A DNA stretch of 64,000 nt from Bacilli bacterium (GTDB taxonomy: Bacteria > Bacillota_I > Bacilli_A > RFN20 > CAG-288): positions 564,931 through 628,930 of the forward strand of contig JALCLG010000001.1 of the NCBI GenBank assembly GCA_022647725.1, in the 5' to 3' direction. A program made the translations under genes and the position numbers. This document shows positions 43,117 through 52,928 of this stretch, in pieces (the stretch's first letter is position 1; every line of letters begins with the position of its first letter). The notes beneath the pieces were generated by a model. That model had not been told where the DNA came from. It did not search any database and saw nothing but the letters and a program-made list of their open reading frames with translations.

Positions 43117-43149
43117 TTTAAGGCTGATTTAAGGTACCTCTTTTATAGT
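43117..43149 (+). promoter_or_regulatory. Direct-repeat activator box and promoter of the DUF4353 gene
   Basis: TTTAAGG occurs at 43117-43123 and 43128-43134 (11-base phase), then nine bases later the -10 TATAGT (43144-43149). There is no good -35, so the repeats replace it, the layout of PhoB/OmpR-activated promoters. Confidence 0.7.
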
Positions 43150-43178
43150 GAAGGCAATAAAAGAGGAGGATTTCCCTT

Positions 43179-45272
43179 ATGAGATTAAGAAAGAAAGGTC
43201 TGTTCCTTCCGCTGTTAGCCGCCTTAGCCTTGGTCGGCTGCAACGCCACGACGGTAACATCCGGTTCCGTCAGCAACTCCACCGCCGTGACTTCCACCGC
43301 CAGCGTCGCTTCTGACAGCACGGCTGTCACCAGTGCCAGTGAGTACAATGACTCTACCAGCAATTCGGCTGCCGGCAAGGATGATGGCACCAGCACCAGC
43401 GATGAGATCACCCCCAGCGACACCACCAGCTACACGGCAAGCGAAGGCTATACCTATACAGCGATTGAGGACTATTCGACCATCCTGACGACGACCCAGG
43501 CTACCGCCATGGCCGATGAGGCCTTGCCGGATACGATCACGACCATCACCGATGCCAGCTCGATCATCACCACAGCCGGCAATTATCTTTATAATCAGGC
43601 CGATTATACCGATATCACCATCACTTTGACGACCGCCGGTGCTGTTCATATCTATCTCAACAATGCTACCATCACGGCCAGCAAGAAAGCCATTCAGGTC
43701 AGCGGCGGAGAGACGCCGACCTTAGTCACAATCACGGCAGTCGAAGGCTCCGTCAACACCATCACCGCCAGCCAGTCGAAAGCCAAGAATGCCGTCGATA
43801 TCACCGGCGATCTGGTCGTCAACGGCAAAGGCACTCTCGCTGTCACCTCCTATAACAGCTGCCTCAAAGCCAGCAAGACGATGCTGATCCAGGATGTCAC
43901 TCTGAATTTGAATGCGTTAGGGGATCTTTCCGGTCATGGCATCAGTGCCGAGACCGTGCTGGGAAAGGATGCCATCATCCATGTCGAGGATGCCGGCAAA
44001 GACGGCATCCATGCCGAGATCGATGATTTGCTCAATACCGATGGTTCCTTTGTCTTAGGGACCTCCAATTACATCAATTCGGCCGGCTATGTCTGGCTGA
44101 CGGATGTGACCTTTACCTATGCCGGCACCGGCGATGGCATCCAGGCGGATTCCTTCCTCTATGTCAACGGCGGCACCTACACCATCCAGAATACCGGTAC
44201 CTGGGTCGCCTACGATGCGACACTCATTTCCTCCGGCGACTATGAAGCCGATGATTTCAAGTTCGTCCAAAACGGAACCACCTATAAGAAGGTCGATTCC
44301 GAACAGCGCGGCCGCTCAGGCACCTATGCTCTGCAGGAGTCGGTCAAAGGCTTCCGGGTCGGTGAAATCGATCAGGAGAATGAGGATACCGGAACCAGCG
44401 AAGACATCTTCTCTGAAAAGTACTATCTTGCGGTGGAGAATGCGACACTCAATTTCAACACCACCGATGATGGCGTCCATGTCAATGACGGCTATCTGAA
44501 TATGGCCAATTCCACCTTCACATCCGCCACATTGGATCAGCCCTTATCCAGCGATGGTCCGATGACCTTAACCAACCTGGCTTTAAACGTCACCTCCTGC
44601 TATGAAGGCTTGCAGGGCTCGACCGTCGTCATCAAAGGGTCCAACACACAAATGACCATCGTTGCCAGCGATGATGGCATGAATGCGACCTCGGATTATC
44701 TTGCCACCGATAAGACGTTCTATCAGGAGACCTTGATCATCAACGACGGCACGATCCATGTGACCGCCGGCGGCGATGGTCTGGATTCCAACGGCTCCCT
44801 TGTCTTCAATGGCGGTACCGTCATCGTCGAAGGCAGCTCTGACAACGGCAATTCGCCGCTGGACAGTGCCGCTGAGAATGAGAACAGCGATGATAACGGC
44901 ATCTACATCAACGGCGGAACCTTGATGGCCACCGGCACGACCGGCATGTTTGAGACGCCGCAGACGACCTCGACGGCCTACTCGATCTCCTATGGTGCAA
45001 CCAGTAACTTTGCTGCCGGAACCGTGATTGCCTTAAAGGATGCCAACGGGACGACCTTGGTTTCCAACACGACGACCAAGACCGGCAATGCCGCCGTCTT
45101 CGCCAGCCCTTATATCACTAAGGGCGGAACGTATACGGTTTATGTCGGCGGGACGGCCGTTGGCAATGCGACGGTTTCGTCGATGAACACCGTCATCGGT
45201 ACCATCACTTCCGGTAACTCCGGCGGTCCTGGCGGCGGCGGACAGAACCCGGGCGGCGGCGGTCATCCGTAA
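43179..45272 (+). CDS. DUF4353-like carbohydrate-binding surface lipoprotein
   Basis: A 697-residue protein with lipoprotein signal MRLRKKGLFLPLLAALALVG followed by Cys 21. A Ser/Thr-rich linker runs to about residue 85, and repeated beta-strand units typical of DUF4353 follow (for example NYLYNQADYTDITITLTTAG, GDGIQADSFLYVNGGTYTIQ, DDGVHVNDGYLNMANSTF). They suggest a parallel beta-helix. The C terminus is Gly-rich (GGPGGGGQNPGGGGHP), as in many DUF4353 proteins. GAGGAGG precedes the start. Promoter boxes match those upstream of the adjacent regulator. It is cell-surface anchored; the ligand is unknown. Confidence 0.82.
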   Translation: MRLRKKGLFLPLLAALALVGCNATTVTSGSVSNSTAVTSTASVASDSTAVTSASEYNDSTSNSAAGKDDGTSTSDEITPSDTTSYTASEGYTYTAIEDYSTILTTTQATAMADEALPDTITTITDASSIITTAGNYLYNQADYTDITITLTTAGAVHIYLNNATITASKKAIQVSGGETPTLVTITAVEGSVNTITASQSKAKNAVDITGDLVVNGKGTLAVTSYNSCLKASKTMLIQDVTLNLNALGDLSGHGISAETVLGKDAIIHVEDAGKDGIHAEIDDLLNTDGSFVLGTSNYINSAGYVWLTDVTFTYAGTGDGIQADSFLYVNGGTYTIQNTGTWVAYDATLISSGDYEADDFKFVQNGTTYKKVDSEQRGRSGTYALQESVKGFRVGEIDQENEDTGTSEDIFSEKYYLAVENATLNFNTTDDGVHVNDGYLNMANSTFTSATLDQPLSSDGPMTLTNLALNVTSCYEGLQGSTVVIKGSNTQMTIVASDDGMNATSDYLATDKTFYQETLIINDGTIHVTAGGDGLDSNGSLVFNGGTVIVEGSSDNGNSPLDSAAENENSDDNGIYINGGTLMATGTTGMFETPQTTSTAYSISYGATSNFAAGTVIALKDANGTTLVSNTTTKTGNAAVFASPYITKGGTYTVYVGGTAVGNATVSSMNTVIGTITSGNSGGPGGGGQNPGGGGHP

Positions 45273-45291
45273 CTAAGACGACGAAGACTCC

Positions 45292-45327
45292 AAAGCCGTC
45301 TCCCTCCCAGTGGGAAACGGCTTTTTC
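45292..45327 (+). terminator. Terminator of the DUF4353 gene
   Basis: AAAGCCGTCTCCC / GGGAAACGGCTTT stem then TTC. Nearly the same sequence recurs at 46928-46966. Confidence 0.9.
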
Positions 45328-45383
45328 GGTTGTAAACCGCAGGATAAAATGGTATCCTCTTGCTGTTGAAACGGCAATAACGC

Positions 45384-45410
45384 CTGGTACTTAGGATGCG
45401 CTAAGACCAG
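45384..45410 (+). promoter_or_regulatory. Leader hairpin just before the CoaX-like gene ribosome site
   Basis: CTGGTACTTAG (45384-45394) pairs with CTAAGACCAG (45401-45410), one bulged base, loop GATGCG. It ends three bases before AGGAGGT, so it could modulate translation. Confidence 0.4.
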
Positions 45411-45424
45411 AGAGGAGGTGCCCC

Positions 45425-46198
45425 ATGGTATTGCTTCTGTCGTTAGAGAACGCTTATCTTGAAGCCAGCGTCTTTCAAGAGAGAAAAGAAGTTTTTTCTT
45501 TTAGAACTTTCGCTGACAAAACAAAAAGCGAAGAAGAATATGAGCAGATTCTGGCAAGCTTTCTAACGTATTGCCATTTGGCTTCGAAAGACTTTGACGG
45601 AGTGCTATTAGCCTCGGTTGTTCCCAGTCTTACCTTAGCCATCCAGAACGCTGTTTCCCGGCTGATCGGGAAAGAGTGTCTTGTCCTTTCACGGAGTCTG
45701 AAGACCGGTCTTATTTTAAAGATGGATAACCCGAGCGAGGTCGGAAGCGACCTCTTGGCTGCTGGCTTAGGTGCCGTCAATGACTATGACACCGACTGCC
45801 TTGTCATCTCCTTGTCGACGGTTCTTTCGTTTACGGTGGTCACTCAGAAGCGGGAGTTTCTGGGAGGTTCCCTGTTCCCGGGACTGCTGGCCTCTGCCGA
45901 TGAGATGGTGAAGGACAATGCCCAGCTTCTTGACTTTGAGTTAGTCCGTCCGCAGCGCCGGATTGCCAAATCCACCAAAGAGTCGCTGACCTCCGGAATC
46001 CTCTATGGCTATCAGTCCCTGATTGCCTCTTACAGTCAGGCCATGGAGAAGGAATACGGAAAGCCGCTGAAGAAGATCCTCACCGGCAAGGACAGCCCTT
46101 ACCTCAAGGATCTTTTAGGACTCGACATCACTTACAATCCTCAGCTCGTCTTTGAAGGGCTTTACGATATCTATCTTAAGAACGAGGGTTCGTTATGA
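45425..46198 (+). CDS. CoaX-like (type III pantothenate kinase) homologue lacking catalytic residues
   Basis: The 257-residue length and many blocks match type III pantothenate kinase: LASVVPSLTLAI, TGLILKMDNPSEVGSDLLAA, GGSLFPG and SGILYGY. In active enzymes the N-terminal IDVGNT has Asp 6 and Gly 8; here it reads LSLENA (Ser 6, Glu 8). The DFGTATT phosphate/acid block reads SLSTVLS (Asp to Ser, about 129). Only the Asp of GADR is kept (GSDL, about 109). It is therefore probably not a normal kinase and may bind pantothenate or a related ligand (inference). AGGAGGT precedes the start, and the stop overlaps the ECF gene by ATGA. Confidence 0.8.
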   Translation: MVLLLSLENAYLEASVFQERKEVFSFRTFADKTKSEEEYEQILASFLTYCHLASKDFDGVLLASVVPSLTLAIQNAVSRLIGKECLVLSRSLKTGLILKMDNPSEVGSDLLAAGLGAVNDYDTDCLVISLSTVLSFTVVTQKREFLGGSLFPGLLASADEMVKDNAQLLDFELVRPQRRIAKSTKESLTSGILYGYQSLIASYSQAMEKEYGKPLKKILTGKDSPYLKDLLGLDITYNPQLVFEGLYDIYLKNEGSL

Positions 46199-46917
46199 AA
46201 CGGCGGAACAACAGCGTCTACGTTCTCTCCCTCATTGCCCTGATGATCGCCATCCAGTGCATCTTCGGATTCACGCCGCTCGGGACGATCCAGACTCCGG
46301 CCCTGACCATCACCTTGATGGGCATTCCGGTGGCCATCATGGCCTGTGTCTTCGGCCCGGTGATGGGGACCATCAGCGGGGCCGTCTGGGGAGCCATCTC
46401 CCTGATTCAGGCCTTCACCGGCATGGATGCCATGGGAACCTTGCTGCTTTCGGCCACCGACATCTCCCCGGCCCGGAAGATCCTCGGTCTTGTCTGCATG
46501 TGTTTCATCGCCCGGATGCTGGCCGGGTTCTTGGCCGGGCTGTTCTTCGATCTGGTCCGGAAGAAGGATAAGAAAGGCTATGTCAGTTCCCTGGTGGCTT
46601 CCTTAAGCGTCTCCTTCTTCAATACGCTCTTCTTCATGACGCTGTTCTGTCTTTTCTTCTTTACGGCCAAGGCCGTGCAGGACAACTATGTCTCGTATTA
46701 TGTCTCCCAGGGCTGGAATGCCGCCAATCCGTTCATCTTCGTCATTGCCGTGATCGGCATCAACTTCATCGTCGAACTCTCCGTCAACGGGATCGTCGGA
46801 AGTCTAGCCTCCTACGGACTGATCCAAGCCAGCGAGAAGATGGGGCTATCGAATCCGTTCCCACGCTTCTTTCAAACAAAGAAAGAAACGACACAGCCCT
46901 CCGAAAAGAAGTCATAG
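46195..46917 (+). CDS. ECF transporter S component, possibly for pantothenate
   Basis: S components bind a vitamin and share the EcfAA'T energising module. The 240-residue protein has about six helices, with FGFTPLGTIQTPALTITLMG near residue 22 and VFGPVMGTISGAVWGAISLI near 57, which are S-component blocks. A charged C-terminal tail follows. Substrate specificity cannot be read from motifs; pantothenate is suggested only by translational coupling to a CoaX homologue. No EcfA or EcfT gene is in the window. Confidence 0.82.
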   Translation: MKRRNNSVYVLSLIALMIAIQCIFGFTPLGTIQTPALTITLMGIPVAIMACVFGPVMGTISGAVWGAISLIQAFTGMDAMGTLLLSATDISPARKILGLVCMCFIARMLAGFLAGLFFDLVRKKDKKGYVSSLVASLSVSFFNTLFFMTLFCLFFFTAKAVQDNYVSYYVSQGWNAANPFIFVIAVIGINFIVELSVNGIVGSLASYGLIQASEKMGLSNPFPRFFQTKKETTQPSEKKS

Positions 46918-46927
46918 ATTCAAAGTA

Positions 46928-46966
46928 AAAGCCGTCTCCTCCCCAGCGGGAAGAGACGGCTTTTTC
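46928..46966. terminator. Bidirectional terminator after the ECF gene
   Basis: AAAGCCGTCTC / GAGACGGCTTT stem with inner TCCC/GGGA and T-tracts on both strands. It separates the converging ECF gene and giant surface protein gene. Confidence 0.9.
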
Positions 46967-46978
46967 AGTTCGGATCAG

Positions 46979-49900
46979 TTAGTCAACCCGGAAGTAGACG
47001 GCGTTGTCGCCGGAAGCATCGCTGAAGGTCACCATGGCCGCCGAGGCATTGTCGTTGATGACATAGTCGTTGGTGAACTGAGTCAGCTTCCAGTTGGTGA
47101 AGTCATAGAGCTCCTTGGTCTTGAGAGTGTAGCTGGTGATGTCGTAGTTGGCCAGATTGTTGGTCTTGGCATAGCTATCGAAGGTGCTGATGTACTTGAA
47201 GAAGGTACCCATCTTGGTGTTCTTGACGTTCTGGACTTCATCGGTGGTCGTGGCCGTCCACATATCGTTATCGGCACGGCTGTGGAGACTGGCTTTGACG
47301 GAAGCGTTGAGGAGGTTGACGGTGGTATCCGCGCCACTAACGGACTTGGTATACGGAACGACGCCGACGTTCATGTTGAAGCCGACGGCATAGAACGGAT
47401 TGCTGATGGTGCCATCGCTGGCGGTGACAGTCTGATCATAGAGATCAAGCTCGCCACTACCGAAGCTTAAGATATCCTTCAGATCCGAAGTATCGCTCAA
47501 TAAGGAGCCGAGATCGAAGACAGCCGAATACTTATTGGTCGCCTTGCTGGTCGTGGTATGCGTTAAGGAGGAAATCAATCCGGAGAAATCATCCTTTAAG
47601 CCAAGATTGAAATTGGCATTCGTCGTCTGGGTAGAAGAAGTCGAATCCGTCAGACCGCCTAAGGCCTTGTAGAGCTGAGCCATCAAGGTCCGGCCAGCCA
47701 CCTTGGAATCGATGTCGAGAGTCTCGCTGAGAACGAAATAAGTCCAATTGCTCTTGACCTCAGCCTTGGTCGTCTTGTAGTTCTTGCTGGTCAAGGCGCC
47801 ATCGGTATCGGAAGCATTGGTACCCTTGGAACGTGACGTCTTGGAAACATAGACAGACTCACCGCTGATGCGGAACTCCGTATCGGAGTAGCCATCCTGC
47901 GTGGAAGCCTTCTGGCCGTTGTTGACATTGATATCGGTATAGACGGTGTTATCGGCAATGAAGAAGGTCAGGTTGAGACCAAGATCGAAGGAATACTGCT
48001 CTAACTTCAGGGAAGAATCCTCGTCGAGGTTGGCAGTGAGATCAATGTTGGCATTGCCAGCAATGTTGTAGTAGTTGTAATCGGTCGTCTCAACGCCCGA
48101 CTTCAGCAAGGTCTTGATGGCAGCGCTGTCGAGATCAATGAAGAGACCCGACTTGCCATCATCTGTCGTGGCAACCGTCGGAACTTCGACGTTGGCATAC
48201 GGAACAAAAGACATCATGGCACTGATGGTATTGGTCGTAGCAACCGTGGTCGAATCGCTGACCGGAGTCACGACGGAATTGCCATTGGCATCCGTTGAGG
48301 TGGTATAACCGGTAACGGTATTGATGGTAGTATTCAGTTTGACGGAAGTCAGACTCGGCGTCTTGCCGGTGGTGTCATCATAGGTGATGGTCATCGTGGC
48401 AGCATCGCTGTCATCATGAGCCTTGGCCGTCTTATCAAAGAGCGTCCGATCCAGGTAGAGGGTGATGGTATTGGCCTTGTCATCGAAGGAAACCTTGTAA
48501 ACATACTGATACTTGAGAAGGAGGCTCGGATTCTTGTCGGCAATGGCCTGGACAATCGGCAGACCGTTGGTGACGTTCTGGACGGTATCCAAGGATTCCA
48601 ATAAGGTATGGGACTTCGTATCCTCGCTGACGGTGTTGATGAGATCCTTGACGGTGTTCTTGTGCATCAGAATGTGCATGCGGTCGTTGTATTCCGCAAC
48701 AAACTGCGGATTGTCGATGGCCGTGCCGGCATCATCCTTGGTCTTATACTGGAATTCGATCTTCTGATCGGCTTTGGCCGTATTGGAAGTGCCGATGTTG
48801 GCTAAGGAATCATGATAGAGATGGACGGTGCCGCCATAATAGCCGTTATCGCCATCGACCTTGACCGTGCCGCCGATGGAGAACAGAGACGAGGTATCAT
48901 ACTCGCCTTTCTCGTTGGTCTTGGTCTTATCCGTCTGGGTCATGTCGGCATCGATCTTCAGGCCATAGGTCTTGAGCTGAGTGGGGAGATTATAGAAAGC
49001 ATTGACGATGCTGGAAGCATCGACAATCTCGGTATAGCCCGTGGTATCCGTGACGGTCGTGGCAATGAACTTATCCGCTGTCGGGAAGGTCATCTTGAAG
49101 TTAAGGACATCCGGCGAAGCAACCAAACCGGTGACTTCGATGGAAGCCAAGGAATGAAGCGGATTGCCATCGGCATCCGTCGTCACATCGGTATCGATGG
49201 TGATGGTAAGCGCATTGAGCTGACCGAAGAGCGAGGTTCCGGTGAAGATCTTATCGGTATTCAGGGTCAGAACAAGCTTCGTGGTATCCGCGGTGCCATC
49301 GGCGTTGACGCCATTGGCTAAGCCGACAAAGGAGGTCAGTCCCTTGATGGTATGATTCGTTTCGACCGCTTTCAGATCATCGATGAAGGTCTGGTTGGCC
49401 TTGAGCAGGGACAGGACATTCTCCATCGCCGCTAAGCCGTCCGACGAATTGGTCGTGCCGGTCTTCTGATTGAGAATCGTGATGATGTCGCTCATGCTGG
49501 CATCGCTGACATAGTTCTTGAAGACATCGTTGTAGCTGAGATAAAGGTTATGCTTGCCGGAGGTGCTGTCCGCTTCCTGATAGGCGATCTTGACGTCATG
49601 GCTTAAGGTACCATCGCCGGTGTTCATCGTCATGCCAAGATAATAATTGCCGGCAGCTAAGTCGGTATCAATGCCCGTGGCATTGCCATTAGCATCTTTG
49701 CCGTTGAAGCTCTGGATGGAAGTGACCTTGGTCATATCCACGCCGATCGTACCGGAAGCAATGTAGCTGGCCTTGGTGGCCGTATCGCTGGTCTTATCGA
49801 GGAAGGTCAGGGAATAATTGACCTGACCCTTCTTGTTGGCAACATAATTGCCTAAGGTACGGAAGATACCGGTGGCCGGCTCAAAGCTGGCATAGTCGCT

Positions 49901-51730
49901 GGTCTTGGCATCCGTGCCGAAGACACCGCTGAAGGACATCGTCGGCATTTCACTGACAGCCTTGGGAGCCAAGGTGACACTGACGGCTAAGCCGTTGACC
50001 TTCAGACCCGAAACCACAATGCTGGAAATACCCTTGGAAGAGGTGGTATCCAATGCACCGGCAGTCGTATTGAGATTGACGGTCGCAGTGATGATGTACT
50101 TATCGGCTTCCTCGGTGGTTAAACCGATGGCCGAGCTGGCAATCGTGAAGATGAAAGCGTTCTTGGTCGAATCATACGTAAAGGTCATGCCGTTAAGAGC
50201 ATCATTGGCCTTGCCGGTATAGTCGACGATGAAATCGGAGATCTTGGTGATGACGCTGTTGGTGACTTTCTTGTCTTTGGCTGCCTGCTTGATCTCATCG
50301 ATCGGCAGGGAATCCAAGGTCTTGCCTAACTGCGAGGCAATGACGGTGATGGCCTTCTGGCCGCCATCGGCATCGGCGACATAATCGATCAGCTCTTTGC
50401 TGGTCGCATCCGGAATCTGAGCCTTGATGGAATCGTTGAGATTGATGTAGGCCGCACCGGTGCTGCCGCCTTCATAATAAGCCTTAAGCGTATCCATCGG
50501 ATCCGCGACTTCCGAGCCGGTGGTATTGGCCGTCTTTCTGTTGTTGAGGGTTAAGAGGAACTTGGAATTGGATAAAAGCTTGGAAACATCAGACGAATCA
50601 ACGGCAACACCGCCATCAAAACTCATGAAGGCCGAGGTGGTGTTATCGGTATTGATCTTATCCAGACCGATGCCTAAGCCGATGTTGGCTTTGGCCGAGA
50701 CAATGCCATTGGTATCGACGGAGAAGATCTTGGCAATGGACGTAAAGACGGAAGAATTCGGATCGGTGACATCGGTGTACTTGGAAGCATCGACAGCGAC
50801 ATAGCTCCGGTAATCCAGCGTGACGGCCTGAGTCAAGGTCGAACCGGTCGGAACGGAAGTCGAAAGATAGAAGGATAACAGCTTTTCACTGGAGGTTGTC
50901 GAGGTACCGGCAGCATCGGTCGAGGTATAAGCCTGGCTGACCGTGACCGGGGTGGCTAAGGAACCGACTTCGAGACCCGTGAGATTGTTGTTGTCATCGG
51001 AATGCATCTTCACATCAAGATTGGCTAAGGTCGTGCTGTCAATGGTCAGGCTGCCCAGGTTGATATCGAAATCATGCGTGGCATCGCCCGTGACTTCAAC
51101 CTTCTTCAGGACATCCGTGACTTTGGTGATGATGCTGGAGACGGAGGTGGAACCGCCGCTGATGGAAGGCATCGTTACGCCGATACCCTGCAGGGTCTTG
51201 ACGGCATCATCGATGGTCTTCGGAGCCGCAACACGGAAATTGCCGCTGAGATAGCTAATATAAGCATAGGTATCATCTTCGATGGCAATCGTCATCGACT
51301 GATCGAATTTGCCATAGACGATTTCCAGATTGGCCGAGAGACTGAAAATAGAAGAGTTGATCTTGGAAAGATCGACATCCACATTCTTCAGTTTGATGGT
51401 GCAGGCATTGGTCGAGGAACCCGGATTGACGACCACATCGAGCTCAGCGACATAGATTTCGCTGCTGTCCATGACTTTGCCCATGGTCTTGGAGAAGTTG
51501 GATTCTTCGTTGCTGGTTCCGCCACCATTGATGTCATTGTCATCCGGAACAACGACGTTATCATCGGCATTGCCTTTTGAGCTGTTCTGCATCGAAAGAT
51601 AAACCGTCGTTCCCGAGATGGAGAACGAAATCAGTGAGACTAAGGCAATAATCGAGATTTTACGGAATTTGCTGGATGTTTTGCGGCCCTTCTTCGGATT
51701 GTAGGCTTCTTCTTTTTTAGTGTTTTTCAT
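46979..51730 (-). CDS. Giant membrane-anchored surface protein A (1583 residues), three-module repeat
   Basis: Not a family I recognise. A basic cytoplasmic N terminus (1-24) and one transmembrane or signal segment (about 25-45) lead to an acidic linker. A conserved N-terminal domain follows (about 75-310), then three related modules of about 290 residues (about 315-610, 611-895, 896-1180). Matching anchor lines are AAYINLNDSIKAQIPDATS, NLYLSYNDVFKNYVSDASM and FVAEYNDRMHILMHKNTVK. A C-terminal domain runs to 1583. Composition is rich in T, S, D, N and V with almost no Cys, typical of extracellular beta structures. It is the paralogue of the divergent gene at 53075 and follows the 369-residue anchored protein by 29 bases. 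Confidence 0.85.
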   Translation of the reverse strand: MKNTKKEEAYNPKKGRKTSSKFRKISIIALVSLISFSISGTTVYLSMQNSSKGNADDNVVVPDDNDINGGGTSNEESNFSKTMGKVMDSSEIYVAELDVVVNPGSSTNACTIKLKNVDVDLSKINSSIFSLSANLEIVYGKFDQSMTIAIEDDTYAYISYLSGNFRVAAPKTIDDAVKTLQGIGVTMPSISGGSTSVSSIITKVTDVLKKVEVTGDATHDFDINLGSLTIDSTTLANLDVKMHSDDNNNLTGLEVGSLATPVTVSQAYTSTDAAGTSTTSSEKLLSFYLSTSVPTGSTLTQAVTLDYRSYVAVDASKYTDVTDPNSSVFTSIAKIFSVDTNGIVSAKANIGLGIGLDKINTDNTTSAFMSFDGGVAVDSSDVSKLLSNSKFLLTLNNRKTANTTGSEVADPMDTLKAYYEGGSTGAAYINLNDSIKAQIPDATSKELIDYVADADGGQKAITVIASQLGKTLDSLPIDEIKQAAKDKKVTNSVITKISDFIVDYTGKANDALNGMTFTYDSTKNAFIFTIASSAIGLTTEEADKYIITATVNLNTTAGALDTTSSKGISSIVVSGLKVNGLAVSVTLAPKAVSEMPTMSFSGVFGTDAKTSDYASFEPATGIFRTLGNYVANKKGQVNYSLTFLDKTSDTATKASYIASGTIGVDMTKVTSIQSFNGKDANGNATGIDTDLAAGNYYLGMTMNTGDGTLSHDVKIAYQEADSTSGKHNLYLSYNDVFKNYVSDASMSDIITILNQKTGTTNSSDGLAAMENVLSLLKANQTFIDDLKAVETNHTIKGLTSFVGLANGVNADGTADTTKLVLTLNTDKIFTGTSLFGQLNALTITIDTDVTTDADGNPLHSLASIEVTGLVASPDVLNFKMTFPTADKFIATTVTDTTGYTEIVDASSIVNAFYNLPTQLKTYGLKIDADMTQTDKTKTNEKGEYDTSSLFSIGGTVKVDGDNGYYGGTVHLYHDSLANIGTSNTAKADQKIEFQYKTKDDAGTAIDNPQFVAEYNDRMHILMHKNTVKDLINTVSEDTKSHTLLESLDTVQNVTNGLPIVQAIADKNPSLLLKYQYVYKVSFDDKANTITLYLDRTLFDKTAKAHDDSDAATMTITYDDTTGKTPSLTSVKLNTTINTVTGYTTSTDANGNSVVTPVSDSTTVATTNTISAMMSFVPYANVEVPTVATTDDGKSGLFIDLDSAAIKTLLKSGVETTDYNYYNIAGNANIDLTANLDEDSSLKLEQYSFDLGLNLTFFIADNTVYTDINVNNGQKASTQDGYSDTEFRISGESVYVSKTSRSKGTNASDTDGALTSKNYKTTKAEVKSNWTYFVLSETLDIDSKVAGRTLMAQLYKALGGLTDSTSSTQTTNANFNLGLKDDFSGLISSLTHTTTSKATNKYSAVFDLGSLLSDTSDLKDILSFGSGELDLYDQTVTASDGTISNPFYAVGFNMNVGVVPYTKSVSGADTTVNLLNASVKASLHSRADNDMWTATTTDEVQNVKNTKMGTFFKYISTFDSYAKTNNLANYDITSYTLKTKELYDFTNWKLTQFTNDYVINDNASAAMVTFSDASGDNAVYFRVD

Positions 51731-51759
51731 TAGGAATTTTCCCCCTCAGTAGACTTTAT

Positions 51760-52869
51760 CTAAGCATCGGTAGCGGGGAAGAGCTGGAAGCCAGCAAAGT
51801 CGCTGGTATCGCTGGTGGCCGGAATCGAGACAGAGACCGAATTGAACGTCGTCGTATCGGAATGGAAGTAGTAGGAACAGAGGATTTGCGTTGCTGCCGC
51901 TCCTACCGCGGTATAGGTGTCTTCGGCACGGCAGGAAACCAGATCAAGGTCTTCATCCAACTGGTAATCCAAGGTTGTGGATTTAAAGCTGACATTGACG
52001 CCACCTGTTGTCTTCATTTGAACGAGGTAGTAACTATCGGCACCTTTGGCAGGATTCAAGGTTGCCTGAATGCGGTAACCATTATCGTTCTTAACAATCG
52101 AGGATGTCGTCACCGTTGAGGAAGCAATGTAGTAGATGGAGACGCCGTTGACGATATGTCTTGTTTTGTCTTCGCTCTTGGCATACTCAATGGCATCATT
52201 GGTAAGGAAGATATCGGAGACAGGATTGTCATCCGTGATCTTGCTGGTATCAGTTTGAGTGACACAGTAATATTTGCCACGGAAGAGCTTGCCATACTTC
52301 TGAATATACTGATCATAAGTTTCAACATCGGCAGTCTTATTCGGCCAGTCCGACGTCTTCGAACAAACATAAGCTTGTATCTTGCCATCTCCATTGTCGT
52401 AGAAGCGGTTGGCAGTTGAGACAACTCCCGATGAAATGTTTTGATTGTACACGCCATCAGGTGTTGATAATGTACATGACTGAACGGCCTGATTTGCGAT
52501 GGAAGCCTGAACGTTTCCTCGAGTTATCGTCAGCGTATTGGTGTAGCCCGCCTGCTTGTTGAAAGCATAGTTAAGGAGACAATAAGCCTTATCTTTATAG
52601 TCATCCAGAAGGGTGTTGTTTTTTAGCTCCTTCTGAACGGTTTCTTCGCTCGGAATGTTGGTTCCGCCGACAATCGTTTTAATGCCGGAGCCGGCTGGAT
52701 GAATCAGGGTATACACGAAATACCCGCCGAACCCACCGACCACAGCCCAGACACTCACTAAGACGGTGAGGCCAATGACGGTTGATCGTTTGATCCGGGA
52801 TGACTTCTTTGCTGGTTTCGGAGACTCAGAAGAGCTCTCCGTTTTCGTGTTTTCTTCGTCTTTTTCCAT
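51760..52869 (-). CDS. Membrane-anchored extracellular protein of unknown function
   Basis: A 369-residue protein with a charged cytoplasmic N terminus (MEKDEENTKTESSSESPKPA then KKSSRIKRS) and one transmembrane helix (about 30-57, VIGLTVLVSVWAVVGGFGGY). The outer region is about 310 residues, with several Tyr, Ser and Thr runs. The family is not recognised. The N-terminal layout copies that of surface protein A, and the two lie in one operon. The place between two giant paralogues suggests a shared surface complex (inference). CAGGGAT precedes the start. Confidence 0.78.
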   Translation of the reverse strand: MEKDEENTKTESSSESPKPAKKSSRIKRSTVIGLTVLVSVWAVVGGFGGYFVYTLIHPAGSGIKTIVGGTNIPSEETVQKELKNNTLLDDYKDKAYCLLNYAFNKQAGYTNTLTITRGNVQASIANQAVQSCTLSTPDGVYNQNISSGVVSTANRFYDNGDGKIQAYVCSKTSDWPNKTADVETYDQYIQKYGKLFRGKYYCVTQTDTSKITDDNPVSDIFLTNDAIEYAKSEDKTRHIVNGVSIYYIASSTVTTSSIVKNDNGYRIQATLNPAKGADSYYLVQMKTTGGVNVSFKSTTLDYQLDEDLDLVSCRAEDTYTAVGAAATQILCSYYFHSDTTTFNSVSVSIPATSDTSDFAGFQLFPATDA

Positions 52870-52928
52870 ACTATCCCTGACTTCAACACAATGAAATTAC
52901 GATAGTTGGCCAAACATGTAAAATATTT

